Shown piece after piece: positions 6,671 to 13,795 of a DNA stretch of 15,856 nt. Both the position numbers and the translations under genes were made by a program. The DNA lies in contig USJD01000076.1 in NCBI GenBank assembly GCA_900554835.1, positions 1 to 15,856 on the forward strand. Direction: 5' to 3'. Source of the DNA: an uncultured Prevotella sp. (lineage in GTDB: Bacteria; Bacteroidota; Bacteroidia; Bacteroidales; Bacteroidaceae). Below the pieces are notes generated by a model. That model saw only the letters and a program-made list of their open reading frames with translations, did not search any database and had not been told where the DNA came from. Position 1 is the first letter of the stretch, and each line of letters begins with the position of its first letter.

Positions 6671-8749
6671 ATGAATAAAAAGATTAGAGTCATTGCAAGA
6701 AGCAGCCGACTCTCCCGGCTGCAAGTTGAGGAAGTGTTCAAGAACTTCCCAGAACTCGCCTACGAGATTAAATATTTGGAATCTTACGGTGACAAGAACC
6801 AGCAGATTTCACTATTAAACGGTGAAGCTCCTGCTGATATTTTCACGAGAGAGCTTGACGATGCCATCCGCCAAGGAGATGCAGACATCGCCATTCATTC
6901 TGCGAAAGACTTGCCTTATCCTCTGCCTGAGGACATGGAGGTCATCGCCTTATTTCCTGCCTTCGATACGACCGATTCGCTCGTTAGCAGAGACCACAAG
7001 AAACTGGCAGAACTCCCTGCTGGCAGTATCATCGGAACCAGTAGTCCACTTCGCAAGAAAGGTTTAAACGAATTACGTCCCGACCTGACTATCAAAGGGA
7101 TACGCGGTTGCATTGAAGATAGAGTACAACAGGTAAAAGACGGAAAATATGATGCCGCCATCGTAGCTACTTGTGCATTAAAGCGATTGGGAATGGAGGA
7201 TGAAATCGCCGAAGTGCTCCCTTTCCCAACCCATCCTCTTCAAGGTTTCCTTGCCATCACAGCAAAGAAAGTGAAGAGTAATTCTTCGCTTCTCACTCTT
7301 CGTTCTTCCCTTAAGAATCTCTTGAATTCGCAAGGCACCGTATCCTTGGTAGGTTTCGGTCCTGGTGACCCAGAGCTGTTGACCATCAAGGCAGCAAAAG
7401 CCATTGAAGCCGCCGACATCATCTTTTATGATGACTTGATTGACGAGACTTATCTCAATGATAAAAAGGCAGAAAAAGTATATGTAGGAAAGAGAGCTGG
7501 ATATCATCATAAAGAGCAGTCTGAGATCAATCGCCTTCTGCTTGATGCAGCCAGAAAGGGCAAGAATGTAGTTCGCCTGAAAGGTGGAGACCCAATGATA
7601 TTTGCTCATGGAAGCGAGGAAATCGAATTCTTAGAGAGTAATCTCATTCAGGTAAATGTCATCCCGGGCATTACCACAGCCTCGGCTCTTGCCGCATCTC
7701 AAAAGATCAGTCTCACCCATCGGGATTTCTCATCCAGCGTGGCATTGGTAAGCGGACATACCCCACAACCAGTCACTCCTGATGCAGAAACTTTGGTGTA
7801 TTACATGGGTGCTAAACAGTTGCAGGCTATCGCTACCCAACTCATCGACGAAGAGGGTTGGGCTTTCAATACCCCGGTTCTCCTCACCTACAATGTGAGC
7901 CGTCAGGACGAACAGACCTTTGAGACTACGCTTTGGGAACTCAGAAACGGAGAGAAAAAAGATCTCCCTACTCCTCTCATCGCCCTCATCGGTAACGTGG
8001 CTGGACTGAAGCATCATCAAGCTTCAGACATCAAGCCAACACTCTACACGGGCACATTGCCTGACATAAAGAAACGAAATGCCGACTACACATATACCCC
8101 GCTGATAGAAATCTATAATAGCTCTATTTTTAATTTACGAGACGCATTATATGATGAAGAAAACTATAAGTATTACAAAGGAAAAGGTTTAGATTGGGAT
8201 GACGATGATGAAAAGAAGCCGAAATATGTAGTCTTTACAAGTCAACATAGCATATCATCAACAATAGAATGCATACCTGAATTACTCGAGGAGCAAGAAA
8301 ATTATATATTTATTTCCATTGGGGATACCACGACTGAAGCTTTGCATAATGCAGGCATCAAAGATGTGATACAGGTAGAGGAAGACAATCGCTTCGGAAT
8401 CATAAAATGGTTCGAAAAAGAGAAAGAGAAATACGATGAAGCCAAAGCACGATACGAGGATATTATCTATCCTCATTCCTCATTGTCACCAGAAGACATT
8501 CCTCTGGCATTGCAAGAATTGGGATTTTGCGTAAAGAGCTTCGTCGCTTACAAAAACGTGATGCCGGAGCATCCTCGCCTTGTGAATCTCAATCACTTCA
8601 AGCGGATTGTCTTCACATCGCCTTCCACTATCGACAACTTCATCGAGTTGTATGGTAAATTGCCAGAGAATACTGAGTTCATCACCCGTGGTCCTATCAC
8701 TCAGAAACATCTGGAAGAAGTATTGGAAGCGCAGAACAATAGTAAGTGA
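6671..8749 (+). CDS. hemC-cobA-hemD: HemC-CobA-HemD triple fusion, HemC part lacking cofactor domain
   Basis: One 692-residue chain with three siroheme-pathway activities. Residues 1-200 are porphobilinogen deaminase-like: catalytic D80 in HSAKDLP, GTSSPLRKK, IRGCIEDR (usually IRGNVxTR) and HPLQGFLAI (usually PAxGQGALAI). The chain then leaves HemC. The third domain with the GGC cysteine that holds the dipyrromethane cofactor is absent. A repeat-coded linker (204-214) leads to uroporphyrinogen-III methyltransferase (about 223-450), with GFGPGD at 228-233, RLKGGDP at 302-308 and VIPGITTASALAA. Residues 457-692 are a divergent uroporphyrinogen-III synthase with VVFTSQHS and VFTSPSTIDNF. CobA-HemD fusions are known; a HemC piece in front of both is rarer. 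Whether this HemC can work is open. The gene lies in a one-direction pathway operon between hemA and hemB. Confidence 0.85.
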   Translation: MNKKIRVIARSSRLSRLQVEEVFKNFPELAYEIKYLESYGDKNQQISLLNGEAPADIFTRELDDAIRQGDADIAIHSAKDLPYPLPEDMEVIALFPAFDTTDSLVSRDHKKLAELPAGSIIGTSSPLRKKGLNELRPDLTIKGIRGCIEDRVQQVKDGKYDAAIVATCALKRLGMEDEIAEVLPFPTHPLQGFLAITAKKVKSNSSLLTLRSSLKNLLNSQGTVSLVGFGPGDPELLTIKAAKAIEAADIIFYDDLIDETYLNDKKAEKVYVGKRAGYHHKEQSEINRLLLDAARKGKNVVRLKGGDPMIFAHGSEEIEFLESNLIQVNVIPGITTASALAASQKISLTHRDFSSSVALVSGHTPQPVTPDAETLVYYMGAKQLQAIATQLIDEEGWAFNTPVLLTYNVSRQDEQTFETTLWELRNGEKKDLPTPLIALIGNVAGLKHHQASDIKPTLYTGTLPDIKKRNADYTYTPLIEIYNSSIFNLRDALYDEENYKYYKGKGLDWDDDDEKKPKYVVFTSQHSISSTIECIPELLEEQENYIFISIGDTTTEALHNAGIKDVIQVEEDNRFGIIKWFEKEKEKYDEAKARYEDIIYPHSSLSPEDIPLALQELGFCVKSFVAYKNVMPEHPRLVNLNHFKRIVFTSPSTIDNFIELYGKLPENTEFITRGPITQKHLEEVLEAQNNSK
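7293..7308 (-). repeat. 16-bp repeat, inverted copy at the HemC-CobA junction
   Basis: TCACTCTTCGTTCTTC is the exact reverse complement of 6534-6549. It lies in frame in the codons for the linker residues 204-214 (SSLLTLRSS), directly after the point where HemC homology stops. A GTGAAGAGTAATTCTTCGCTTC stretch just upstream adds a partial inverted arm. Confidence 0.7.
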
Positions 8750-8756
8750 AGAACGA

Positions 8757-8798
8757 AATTCAACATTCAACATTCAACATTTAACATTATACCCCCCC
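8757..8798. repeat. ATTCAAC short tandem repeat and C7 tract before hemB
   Basis: The gap between the fusion gene and hemB carries three copies of the 7-mer ATTCAAC, then a variant ATTTAAC, and then seven consecutive C (8792-8798), the last ending 10 bp before the hemB ATG. Related ATTTAAC-like units precede hemL (about 9834-9850). No Shine-Dalgarno sequence is seen, so the A/T-rich unit may simply keep the start region unstructured. The C7 tract could slip, but it is outside any coding sequence. Confidence 0.6.
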
Positions 8799-8808
8799 GA
8801 CATAGATT

Positions 8809-9804
8809 ATGAAAAGATTTAGAGATTTTAGAAAAGACCAGGCTACTCGCGACAAGTATGCCGACGTCTCATTGAGTGCCGCAGACTTCATCTACCCTTA
8901 CTTCGTAGTAGAGGGAGAGAACCAAAAGGAAGAGATATCCACCATGCCGGGCGTCTATCGCTTCAGCATAGATACTCTTCTCAAGGATATCAAAGAAATC
9001 AAGGACCTCGGTATCAACAAGGTGCTCCTCTTCGGAGTGATTCCTGATGAACAGAAAGATGAACGAGGCAGTGCTGCCTATGCCGATGATGCACTCATCG
9101 CCAGAGCAGTGAAGGCCATCAAAGCAGAGTTTGACAAGGACATCATCGTCTTCACCGACGTCTGCCTCTGCGAATATACCAATCACGGACATTGCGGTCT
9201 TCTGCATCATCACGATGTAGATAATGATTCCACCCTCCCATTGCTTGCTGAAGAAGCTTATGTTCATGCCAAGGCTGGTGCTGATTTCGTAGCCCCATCA
9301 GCCATGATGGACGGACAGGTGGAAGCCATCAAGAAGAGGCTTAAAGAAGGAGGTCTCGATAAACAGTGTAAGGTTCTCGCATACTCTGCCAAATACGCCT
9401 CTGCCTTCTATGGACCATTCCGTGATGCAGCAGATTCTGCCCCGAGCTTTGGAGACAGAAAGAGTTATCAGATGGACTTCCGCACCCACGATCAGGGTCT
9501 TGAAGAGATTGCAGCCGACATAGAGGAAGGGGCAGACTGGACGATGGTAAAACCAGCGATGCCTTATCTCGACATGATCGCCAGAGGTGTAGAGAAGTTC
9601 CCAAACATTCCAATGGTAGCTTATCAGGTGAGCGGCGAATACTCCATGCTCAAGGCAGCAGCCAAACTCGGTTATCTGGACGAGAGCCGCGTGGCATTCG
9701 AGAGCCTCATCGCCATCAAGCGAGCAGGCGCACAATACATCATCACTTATTATGCCAAGGAGATTATCGAAAAGGCAGAAGAGTGGAATATCAAAATAGG
9801 TTAA
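8809..9804 (+). CDS. hemB: Delta-aminolevulinic acid dehydratase (porphobilinogen synthase)
   Basis: Condenses two 5-aminolevulinate molecules to porphobilinogen in the cytosol. It has the normal family length (331 residues). The two Schiff-base lysines are present: K195 in AYSAKYASAFYGPFRDA and K248 in MVKPAMPYLDMI. The active-site metal loop DVCLCEYTNHGHCG has cysteines 119, 121 and 129, which marks the zinc-dependent class rather than the Asp-rich magnesium class. VAPSAMMDGQV and VAYQVSGEYSM are also standard. The start is the ATG at 8809, preceded by a gap of 59 bp with short repeats, and hemL follows after 54 bp. This enzyme feeds the HemC part of the upstream fusion protein. Nothing in the sequence suggests loss of function. 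Confidence 0.97.
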   Translation: MKRFRDFRKDQATRDKYADVSLSAADFIYPYFVVEGENQKEEISTMPGVYRFSIDTLLKDIKEIKDLGINKVLLFGVIPDEQKDERGSAAYADDALIARAVKAIKAEFDKDIIVFTDVCLCEYTNHGHCGLLHHHDVDNDSTLPLLAEEAYVHAKAGADFVAPSAMMDGQVEAIKKRLKEGGLDKQCKVLAYSAKYASAFYGPFRDAADSAPSFGDRKSYQMDFRTHDQGLEEIAADIEEGADWTMVKPAMPYLDMIARGVEKFPNIPMVAYQVSGEYSMLKAAAKLGYLDESRVAFESLIAIKRAGAQYIITYYAKEIIEKAEEWNIKIG

Positions 9805-9858
9805 GAGCAATTTCCATTCAGTAAATACAAAACATTTAACACTAAACATTACTGAAAT

Positions 9859-11133
9859 ATGAACGAAAGAATCAAATCTGCCGCCGCTTTTGAGGAGGCA
9901 AAACAGATAATTCCTGGTGGAGTCAACTCGCCAGTGAGAGCATTGAAGAGCGTGGGAACAACCCCACTCTTCGTGCGTGATGCCAAAGGTCCCTACATCT
10001 ACGATATTGATGACAACAAATTTATCGACTTCTGTATGTCATGGGGCGTATTCATCTTGGGTCATAACAATGATAAGGTAAGCAAGGCTGCATCCGATGC
10101 CATCTTCCACGGAAGCAGTTTTGGAATCCCGACTCTTGCAGAAACCACCTTGGCAGAGAAGGTAAGAGAGTCATTTCCTTCTATGGAACGACTTCGCTTC
10201 GTCAACAGCGGAACCGAGGCTACGATGTCAGCCATACGTGTGGCACGTGGCTTTACCGGACGAGATATTCTCGTGAAGTTCGAAGGATGCTATCATGGTC
10301 ATGCCGACCATCTTCTGGTAAGTGCCGGTTCTGCAGTAGCTAAGTTGAACAATGCTTCGTCTGCCGGAGTTCCTGCAGGTTTCACTCAATATACCGTAGT
10401 ATTACCTTATAATGATACCGAGGCTTTAGAGAAATACTTTGCAGAAAACGGAGACAAAGTTGCAGCGCTCATCATCGAGCCTGTAGCCTGCAATATGGGT
10501 GTGGTTCCTCCTACCCGTGAGTTTATTGAAGCAACTCGCAAGGTAACCCAAGAGCATGGAGCCATTCTGATATTCGATGAAGTCATCACCGGTTTCCGTC
10601 TTTCATACGGCGGAGCACAGAAGCGATTCGGAATCACACCGGATATGACTACTGTAGGAAAGATTGTGGGTGGCGGATTCCCTGCCGCAGCCTTCGGAGG
10701 TAGAGCGGATATCATGAGCGTATTAGCCCCAGAAGGTCCTGTTTATCAGGCAGGTACTTTGAGTGGAAATCCTGTGGCAATGGCTGCCGGATATGAAACT
10801 TTGAAGCAGTTGGGCGAACCGGGCGTTTATGAACTTTTAGAAGAACGGAGCAACCGTTTCCTCTCCCGTCTTGCGAAGATAGTAGAAGGCAAGGGCATCC
10901 AGGTGAACCACGTGGGCACGATGTTCACGATGTTCTTCAACGACCAGCCTGTCCGCAATTTCCAGGACACGAAGAAGAGCGACCAGGAACGTTTCGCCCG
11001 CTACTTCCGCAATATGTTGGATCGAGGCATCTACGTGAGTCCATCGCAGTTTGAGGGCAATTTCATCTCCCTCTGCCATACCGATGAGATTCTCGACTAC
11101 GTATTGAAGTCGATAGAAGAAAGTATCGAGTAA
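9859..11133 (+). CDS. hemL: Glutamate-1-semialdehyde 2,1-aminomutase
   Basis: PLP-dependent enzyme that converts glutamate-1-semialdehyde, the HemA product, to 5-aminolevulinate, the HemB substrate. It has the normal length (424 residues) and is a class III aminotransferase-fold protein. It shows IIPGGVNSPVRA near the start, NSGTEATMSAIRVAR, the FEGCYHGHAD loop, IIEPVACNMG, and the PLP aspartate 240 in IFDEVITGFR. The PLP lysine is K268 in TTVGKIVGGGFPAAAFGGR. Its presence with HemA shows that the C5 route is used, not 5-aminolevulinate synthase. It is the last gene of the operon, 20 bp before a strong intrinsic terminator. Nothing is unusual in the protein. Confidence 0.97.
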   Translation: MNERIKSAAAFEEAKQIIPGGVNSPVRALKSVGTTPLFVRDAKGPYIYDIDDNKFIDFCMSWGVFILGHNNDKVSKAASDAIFHGSSFGIPTLAETTLAEKVRESFPSMERLRFVNSGTEATMSAIRVARGFTGRDILVKFEGCYHGHADHLLVSAGSAVAKLNNASSAGVPAGFTQYTVVLPYNDTEALEKYFAENGDKVAALIIEPVACNMGVVPPTREFIEATRKVTQEHGAILIFDEVITGFRLSYGGAQKRFGITPDMTTVGKIVGGGFPAAAFGGRADIMSVLAPEGPVYQAGTLSGNPVAMAAGYETLKQLGEPGVYELLEERSNRFLSRLAKIVEGKGIQVNHVGTMFTMFFNDQPVRNFQDTKKSDQERFARYFRNMLDRGIYVSPSQFEGNFISLCHTDEILDYVLKSIEESIE

Positions 11134-11152
11134 ACACATATAACAAAAAAGT

Positions 11153-11198
11153 AAAGTCACAATACTCGGCTCTATCTGCCGTGTATTGTGACTTTTTT
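11153..11198 (+). terminator. Rho-independent terminator after hemL
   Basis: A perfect 13-bp stem (AAAGTCACAATAC at 11153-11165 with GTATTGTGACTTT at 11183-11195) is extended inside by CGGC/GCCG after one T-T mismatch and has a 7-nt loop. The right arm runs into six T (11193-11198). It ends the siroheme operon. The A-run on the left side could also let it work on the other strand. Confidence 0.92.
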
Positions 11199-11214
11199 CA
11201 GAAACACCTCAATG

Positions 11215-11297
11215 TTTTTGGTTTGGAAATACATCAAAATAACAGATTTTTGGTTTAGAAATGCATCAAAATGACGGATTTTTTGGTTTGGAAATGC
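11215..11297. repeat. 32-bp tandem repeat, about 2.6 copies
   Basis: Copies at 11215-11246 and 11247-11278 and a partial one at 11279-11297 share TTTTTGGTTTRGAAATRCAT followed by CAAAATRACRGA. They are head to tail with no spacers. Each unit has short TTTTG...CAAAA self-complementary ends. The array lies between the hemL terminator and the promoter of the DUF4143 ATPase gene, so it fills most of this 304-bp gap. Confidence 0.85.
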
Positions 11298-11316
11298 TTA
11301 TTTCTTGCTTGATTTG

Positions 11317-11347
11317 TTTGGGTTCTTGAAAATAAGTTGTATCTTTG
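11317..11347 (+). promoter_or_regulatory. Bacteroidetes-type promoter for the DUF4143 ATPase
   Basis: The -33 element TTTG (11317-11320), a 19-nt spacer and the -7 element TATCTTTG (11340-11347, consensus TAnnTTTG) match the Bacteroidetes primary sigma factor promoter. Transcription would begin near 11354, giving a leader of about 85 nt before the ATG at 11438. Confidence 0.75.
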
Positions 11348-11437
11348 CGGCATATTTTAAATGCATTTGATTTCTGAAAGCAATCTTTCAATATGATCAT
11401 TTGAATAAGACATAAACAAATATTTAAAGATAAACGT

Positions 11438-12787
11438 ATGTTTGAAAGAATCGCCATCAAATATCTTCGCCAATGGGCGAAAAAGGAAGATCGTAAACCG
11501 CTGGTTTTGCGAGGGGCTCGACAGGTGGGTAAGACAACATTGGTAAAGTTGTTTGCCAAGGAGTTTGATACCTATATTTATATGAACCTAGAGGAGAAGG
11601 AATATGCTGAGCTGTTTGCTGCAGACTATTCTTTCGAAGATTTATTAGCTGGAATTTATCTCAAAGCTAATGAACCGATGGATTTCGGAAAACGTACCTT
11701 GATTTTTATCGACGAGATACAAAATGAACCGAAGGCTGTGCAAACCTTGCGCTACTTCTATGAGAATCATCCTGAAATCTATGTGATTGCAGCGGGTTCT
11801 TTGCTGGAAAGTCTGATGGGCAGACATATCTCTTTCCCTGTTGGCCGTGTAGAATATATGGCTTTGCATCCATGTACTTTCGTAGAGTTTCTTCGTGCCA
11901 TGGGGCAGAAACTGATGGCTGACAGTATAGAAAACATGTCCTTGCCAGCTTCTTTGCATTCTTCGGTCATGGAGTGGTTCAAGAAGTACATGATTGTGGG
12001 AGGTCTGCCGGAGGCTGTAGCCAATTATGCCAAGTATCAGGATATTGTCAGGCTGAATGAGGTGTTTAATGCGCTACTTTCAGGCTATCGGGATGATGTG
12101 GAAAAATACGCCAGCAAACCCAAGGAGCAAGATGCTATCCGATACATTTTGAACTATGGCTGGACATTTGCTGCACACCGAATCCAGTTTTCCAAATTCA
12201 CTGGTTCTTCTTTTAAGGCGGCAGACACAGGCAATGCTTTCCGGATATTGGAGAAAACGCTTTTATTGGAGTTGGTATATCCTCAAACAACAGCGTCATT
12301 TCCGATTTTGCCCGACTTGAAGAAAAGTCCTAAGTTGTTATGGATAGATACGGGCTTGGTGAATTATGTTGCAGGCATACAAGAAGACCTGCTTTTCAGC
12401 AAAGACACCGATGAACTTTGGAATGGTGACATAGCAGAGCATATTGTAGGTCAGGAATTGTTAGGCTCAACGTTTATGTTTGGCGAGAAAAGATTGTTTT
12501 GGGTACGTGAAGCCAAGAACTCTCAGGCAGAAATCGACTTTCTGATAAGATACAAGTCGCACCTGATTCCGATAGAAGTAAAGACCGGTAGCAATGCCAA
12601 ACTCCGTTCCTTGCATCTCTTTATGGATGAATCGAAAGAGAAGGTGGCGCTGCGTCTCTGGAATGGTCCGATGACCTCGGATACCGTTACGACTCAGAAA
12701 GGTAAGTCTTTCACTTTATATAATATTCCGCTATATTATACCGGTTATCTGGAAATATTCCTGGATAGAATAAGCAATACCATCTGA
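11438..12787 (+). CDS. AAA ATPase with DUF4143 and PD-(D/E)XK-like C-terminus
   Basis: A 449-residue member of the AAA_14/DUF4143 family, which is abundant and often multicopy in anaerobic Bacteroidota. Its biological role is not established. The N-terminal ATPase has Walker A GARQVGKTT (26-34), Walker B LIFIDEIQ (88-95) and sensor-like YVIAAGSLLE. After a helical DUF4143 middle part, the C-terminus has EIDFLI (D367) and IPIEVKTG (E380, K382), the D...ExK pattern of a restriction-endonuclease-like fold. In this family the fold may or may not cut DNA. It is monocistronic, with its own promoter and an upstream tandem repeat, and a hairpin follows it. The gene is intact, and its position between an essential-type operon and small antitoxin-like genes suggests an accessory insertion. 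Confidence 0.85.
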   Translation: MFERIAIKYLRQWAKKEDRKPLVLRGARQVGKTTLVKLFAKEFDTYIYMNLEEKEYAELFAADYSFEDLLAGIYLKANEPMDFGKRTLIFIDEIQNEPKAVQTLRYFYENHPEIYVIAAGSLLESLMGRHISFPVGRVEYMALHPCTFVEFLRAMGQKLMADSIENMSLPASLHSSVMEWFKKYMIVGGLPEAVANYAKYQDIVRLNEVFNALLSGYRDDVEKYASKPKEQDAIRYILNYGWTFAAHRIQFSKFTGSSFKAADTGNAFRILEKTLLLELVYPQTTASFPILPDLKKSPKLLWIDTGLVNYVAGIQEDLLFSKDTDELWNGDIAEHIVGQELLGSTFMFGEKRLFWVREAKNSQAEIDFLIRYKSHLIPIEVKTGSNAKLRSLHLFMDESKEKVALRLWNGPMTSDTVTTQKGKSFTLYNIPLYYTGYLEIFLDRISNTI

Positions 12788-12807
12788 GACCGATGAACTT
12801 GTTACAG

Positions 12808-12841
12808 CCGCAGCACAGTTGAAACTACACCTGTGCTGCGG
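12808..12841. terminator. 11-bp perfect hairpin after the ATPase gene, no T-run
   Basis: CCGCAGCACAG (12808-12818) pairs exactly with CTGTGCTGCGG (12831-12841) around a 12-nt loop, 20 bp after the ATPase stop codon. A T-run is missing on both strands, so it is either a Rho-assisted or RNA-stabilising 3' hairpin, or a protein-binding palindrome. The rest of the gap to 13006 is AT-rich and holds only the promoter annotated below. Confidence 0.5.
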
Positions 12842-12951
12842 AAATCAAAAGTAAGCATTCCGGTTGCTGGTTGCATAATTACCATTTTTATAAGAATACC
12901 CAACAAATTATGCGTTATATTTTTGTTAAAATTAGAAGTTTTTCCTTTTTT

Positions 12952-12983
12952 CTTGCATCATTAAGATAAAAAGCGTATATTTG
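12952..12983 (+). promoter_or_regulatory. Bacteroidetes-type promoter for the small antitoxin-like genes
   Basis: The -7 element TATATTTG (12976-12983) matches TAnnTTTG exactly. CTTG at 12952-12955, 20 nt upstream, is an acceptable -33 element (TTTG consensus). Transcription would begin around 12990, a short leader of about 17 nt before the ATG at 13007. Confidence 0.65.
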
Positions 12984-13006
12984 CAGCAGATTAAAAACGC
13001 AAGCTT

Positions 13007-13294
13007 ATGAAGGAGAAAAGATATACATTGCCAGAAGAGCAGAAAGATGCAGCTTTCGTAGCAGAGTCAGCACCAGCCTATCGCGGAAATGCCGCCATGG
13101 TACTTCCCGAGGATGAATGTGCAGAAGAAGATATTGACTGGAACAAGATTCCGGTTGGCTGGCATCCGGCTAATGAAGAAGAAGCCGTGGCTAGAATTGA
13201 AGCTATTGAGGAAGAGTATGAAAGGACAGGCAACGCTACAGATTTTGATGATTTTATAGAAGAACTTAAATCTGAAGGATTATGGCTCATATAA
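13007..13294 (+). CDS. Small acidic antitoxin-like protein, copy 1
   Basis: An unrecognised 95-residue acidic protein. It starts MKEKRYTLPEEQ and contains VAESAPAYRGNAAM, PVGWHPANEEEA and RIEAIEEEYERTG, with a helical glutamate-rich C-terminus. I see no signal peptide, membrane segment or zinc motif. Its character is antitoxin-like, and directly after its stop codon, in the same frame, lies the tail of a RelE/ParE-like toxin (13295-13402). It would thus be the antitoxin of a broken pair. It shares two blocks with the gene at 13415: 13007-13042 with 13415-13450, and 13147-13230 with 13453-13536. The 104 bp between these blocks here are absent from the second copy. It has its own promoter. The function is inferred from context only. 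Confidence 0.7.
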   Translation: MKEKRYTLPEEQKDAAFVAESAPAYRGNAAMVLPEDECAEEDIDWNKIPVGWHPANEEEAVARIEAIEEEYERTGNATDFDDFIEELKSEGLWLI

Positions 13295-13402
13295 ATTATC
13301 TATTGCTACGACGAAACCAACGACCTCGTCATTTTCGTAGATTTATGGGATATGAGAAGAAGCCCCAGATATCTGATCAGACAATTTAAAAGAAAACTAT
13401 AA
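13295..13402 (+). pseudogene. 3' remnant of a RelE/ParE-like toxin gene
   Basis: Thirty-five codons and a TAA follow in frame immediately after the antitoxin-like gene's stop. They read IIYCYDETNDLVIFVDLWD and then MRRSPRYLIRQFKRKL. This resembles the last strands of RelE/ParE toxins, which typically end in a Y-x-DE-x-ND-x-V-x-x-x-DLWDTRRNP-like stretch. No in-frame start codon with a plausible N-terminal half exists, so the catalytic or binding N-terminal part has been deleted and the antitoxin end abuts the toxin end. Identification is by pattern memory only. Confidence 0.55.
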
Positions 13403-13414
13403 AGGAAAAAGCCC

Positions 13415-13720
13415 ATGAAAGAGAAAAGATATACATTGCCAGAAGAGCAGCCGATTCCAGTTGGCTGGTATCCGGCTAATGAAGAAGAAGCCATGGCTAG
13501 GATTGAAGCTATTGAAGCGGAATATGAAAGGACAGGTGTTAGCTATAATGAAGAAGAGTTTTTCAATAAACTAAATAAAGAACGAACATGGTCAAATGCA
13601 GATGACTTTGAAAGAGAACTAACGGCACAGTACCCGTGGTTAGAAGATTGGAAGCGTTCTATCAGTATAGAAGATTTCAGAAAGAACTGCAAGAATAAAC
13701 TGAATAAGCTTTTTCCGTAA
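13415..13720 (+). CDS. Small acidic antitoxin-like protein, copy 2
   Basis: An unrecognised 101-residue protein paralogous to the product of 13007-13294. The first 36 bp are identical to that gene except for one base, and an 84-bp block encoding PVGWYPANEEEAMARIEAIE is nearly identical. The middle of copy 1 is missing. After the shared block an insertion (SYNEEEFFNKLNKERTWS) precedes a further similar piece, NADDFERELTAQYPWL, which matches NATDFDDFIEELKSEGLWL of copy 1. The C-terminus then continues with a basic tail, DFRKNCKNKLNKLFP. No toxin gene follows it. No separate consensus promoter is seen, so it is probably transcribed from 12952-12983 through the toxin remnant. The function is unknown; it could be an orphan antitoxin. 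Confidence 0.65.
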   Translation: MKEKRYTLPEEQPIPVGWYPANEEEAMARIEAIEAEYERTGVSYNEEEFFNKLNKERTWSNADDFERELTAQYPWLEDWKRSISIEDFRKNCKNKLNKLFP

Positions 13721-13781
13721 CTTTTCTCCCATTTTCCTTGCACCATTTTTGCAGCGACATACAAATAACAATATAATTTAT

Positions 13782-13788
13782 AGGAGGA
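13782..13788 (+). promoter_or_regulatory. Strong Shine-Dalgarno sequence AGGAGGA
   Basis: AGGAGGA ends 7 nt before the ATG at 13796. No other gene in the window has such a perfect site, as expected for Bacteroidota, which rely little on it. It fixes the start of the 61-residue gene and hints at a history different from that of its neighbours. Confidence 0.6.
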
Positions 13789-13795
13789 TAAAATT

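Noticed and set aside
8792..8798. Phase-variable C7 tract controlling hemB
   Set aside because: It is short and outside the coding sequence, with no promoter whose spacing it would change.
11215..11297. CRISPR array
   Set aside because: The 32-bp units are directly adjacent with no unique spacers and no cas genes are near.
11438..12787. Insertion sequence transposase
   Set aside because: The protein is a DUF4143 ATPase with Walker A and B; no terminal inverted repeats or target duplications were found around it.
13744..13751. Promoter CATTTTTG before the 61-residue gene
   Set aside because: It lacks the TA of TAnnTTTG and a TTTG at correct spacing, so it is mentioned only within the gene entry.
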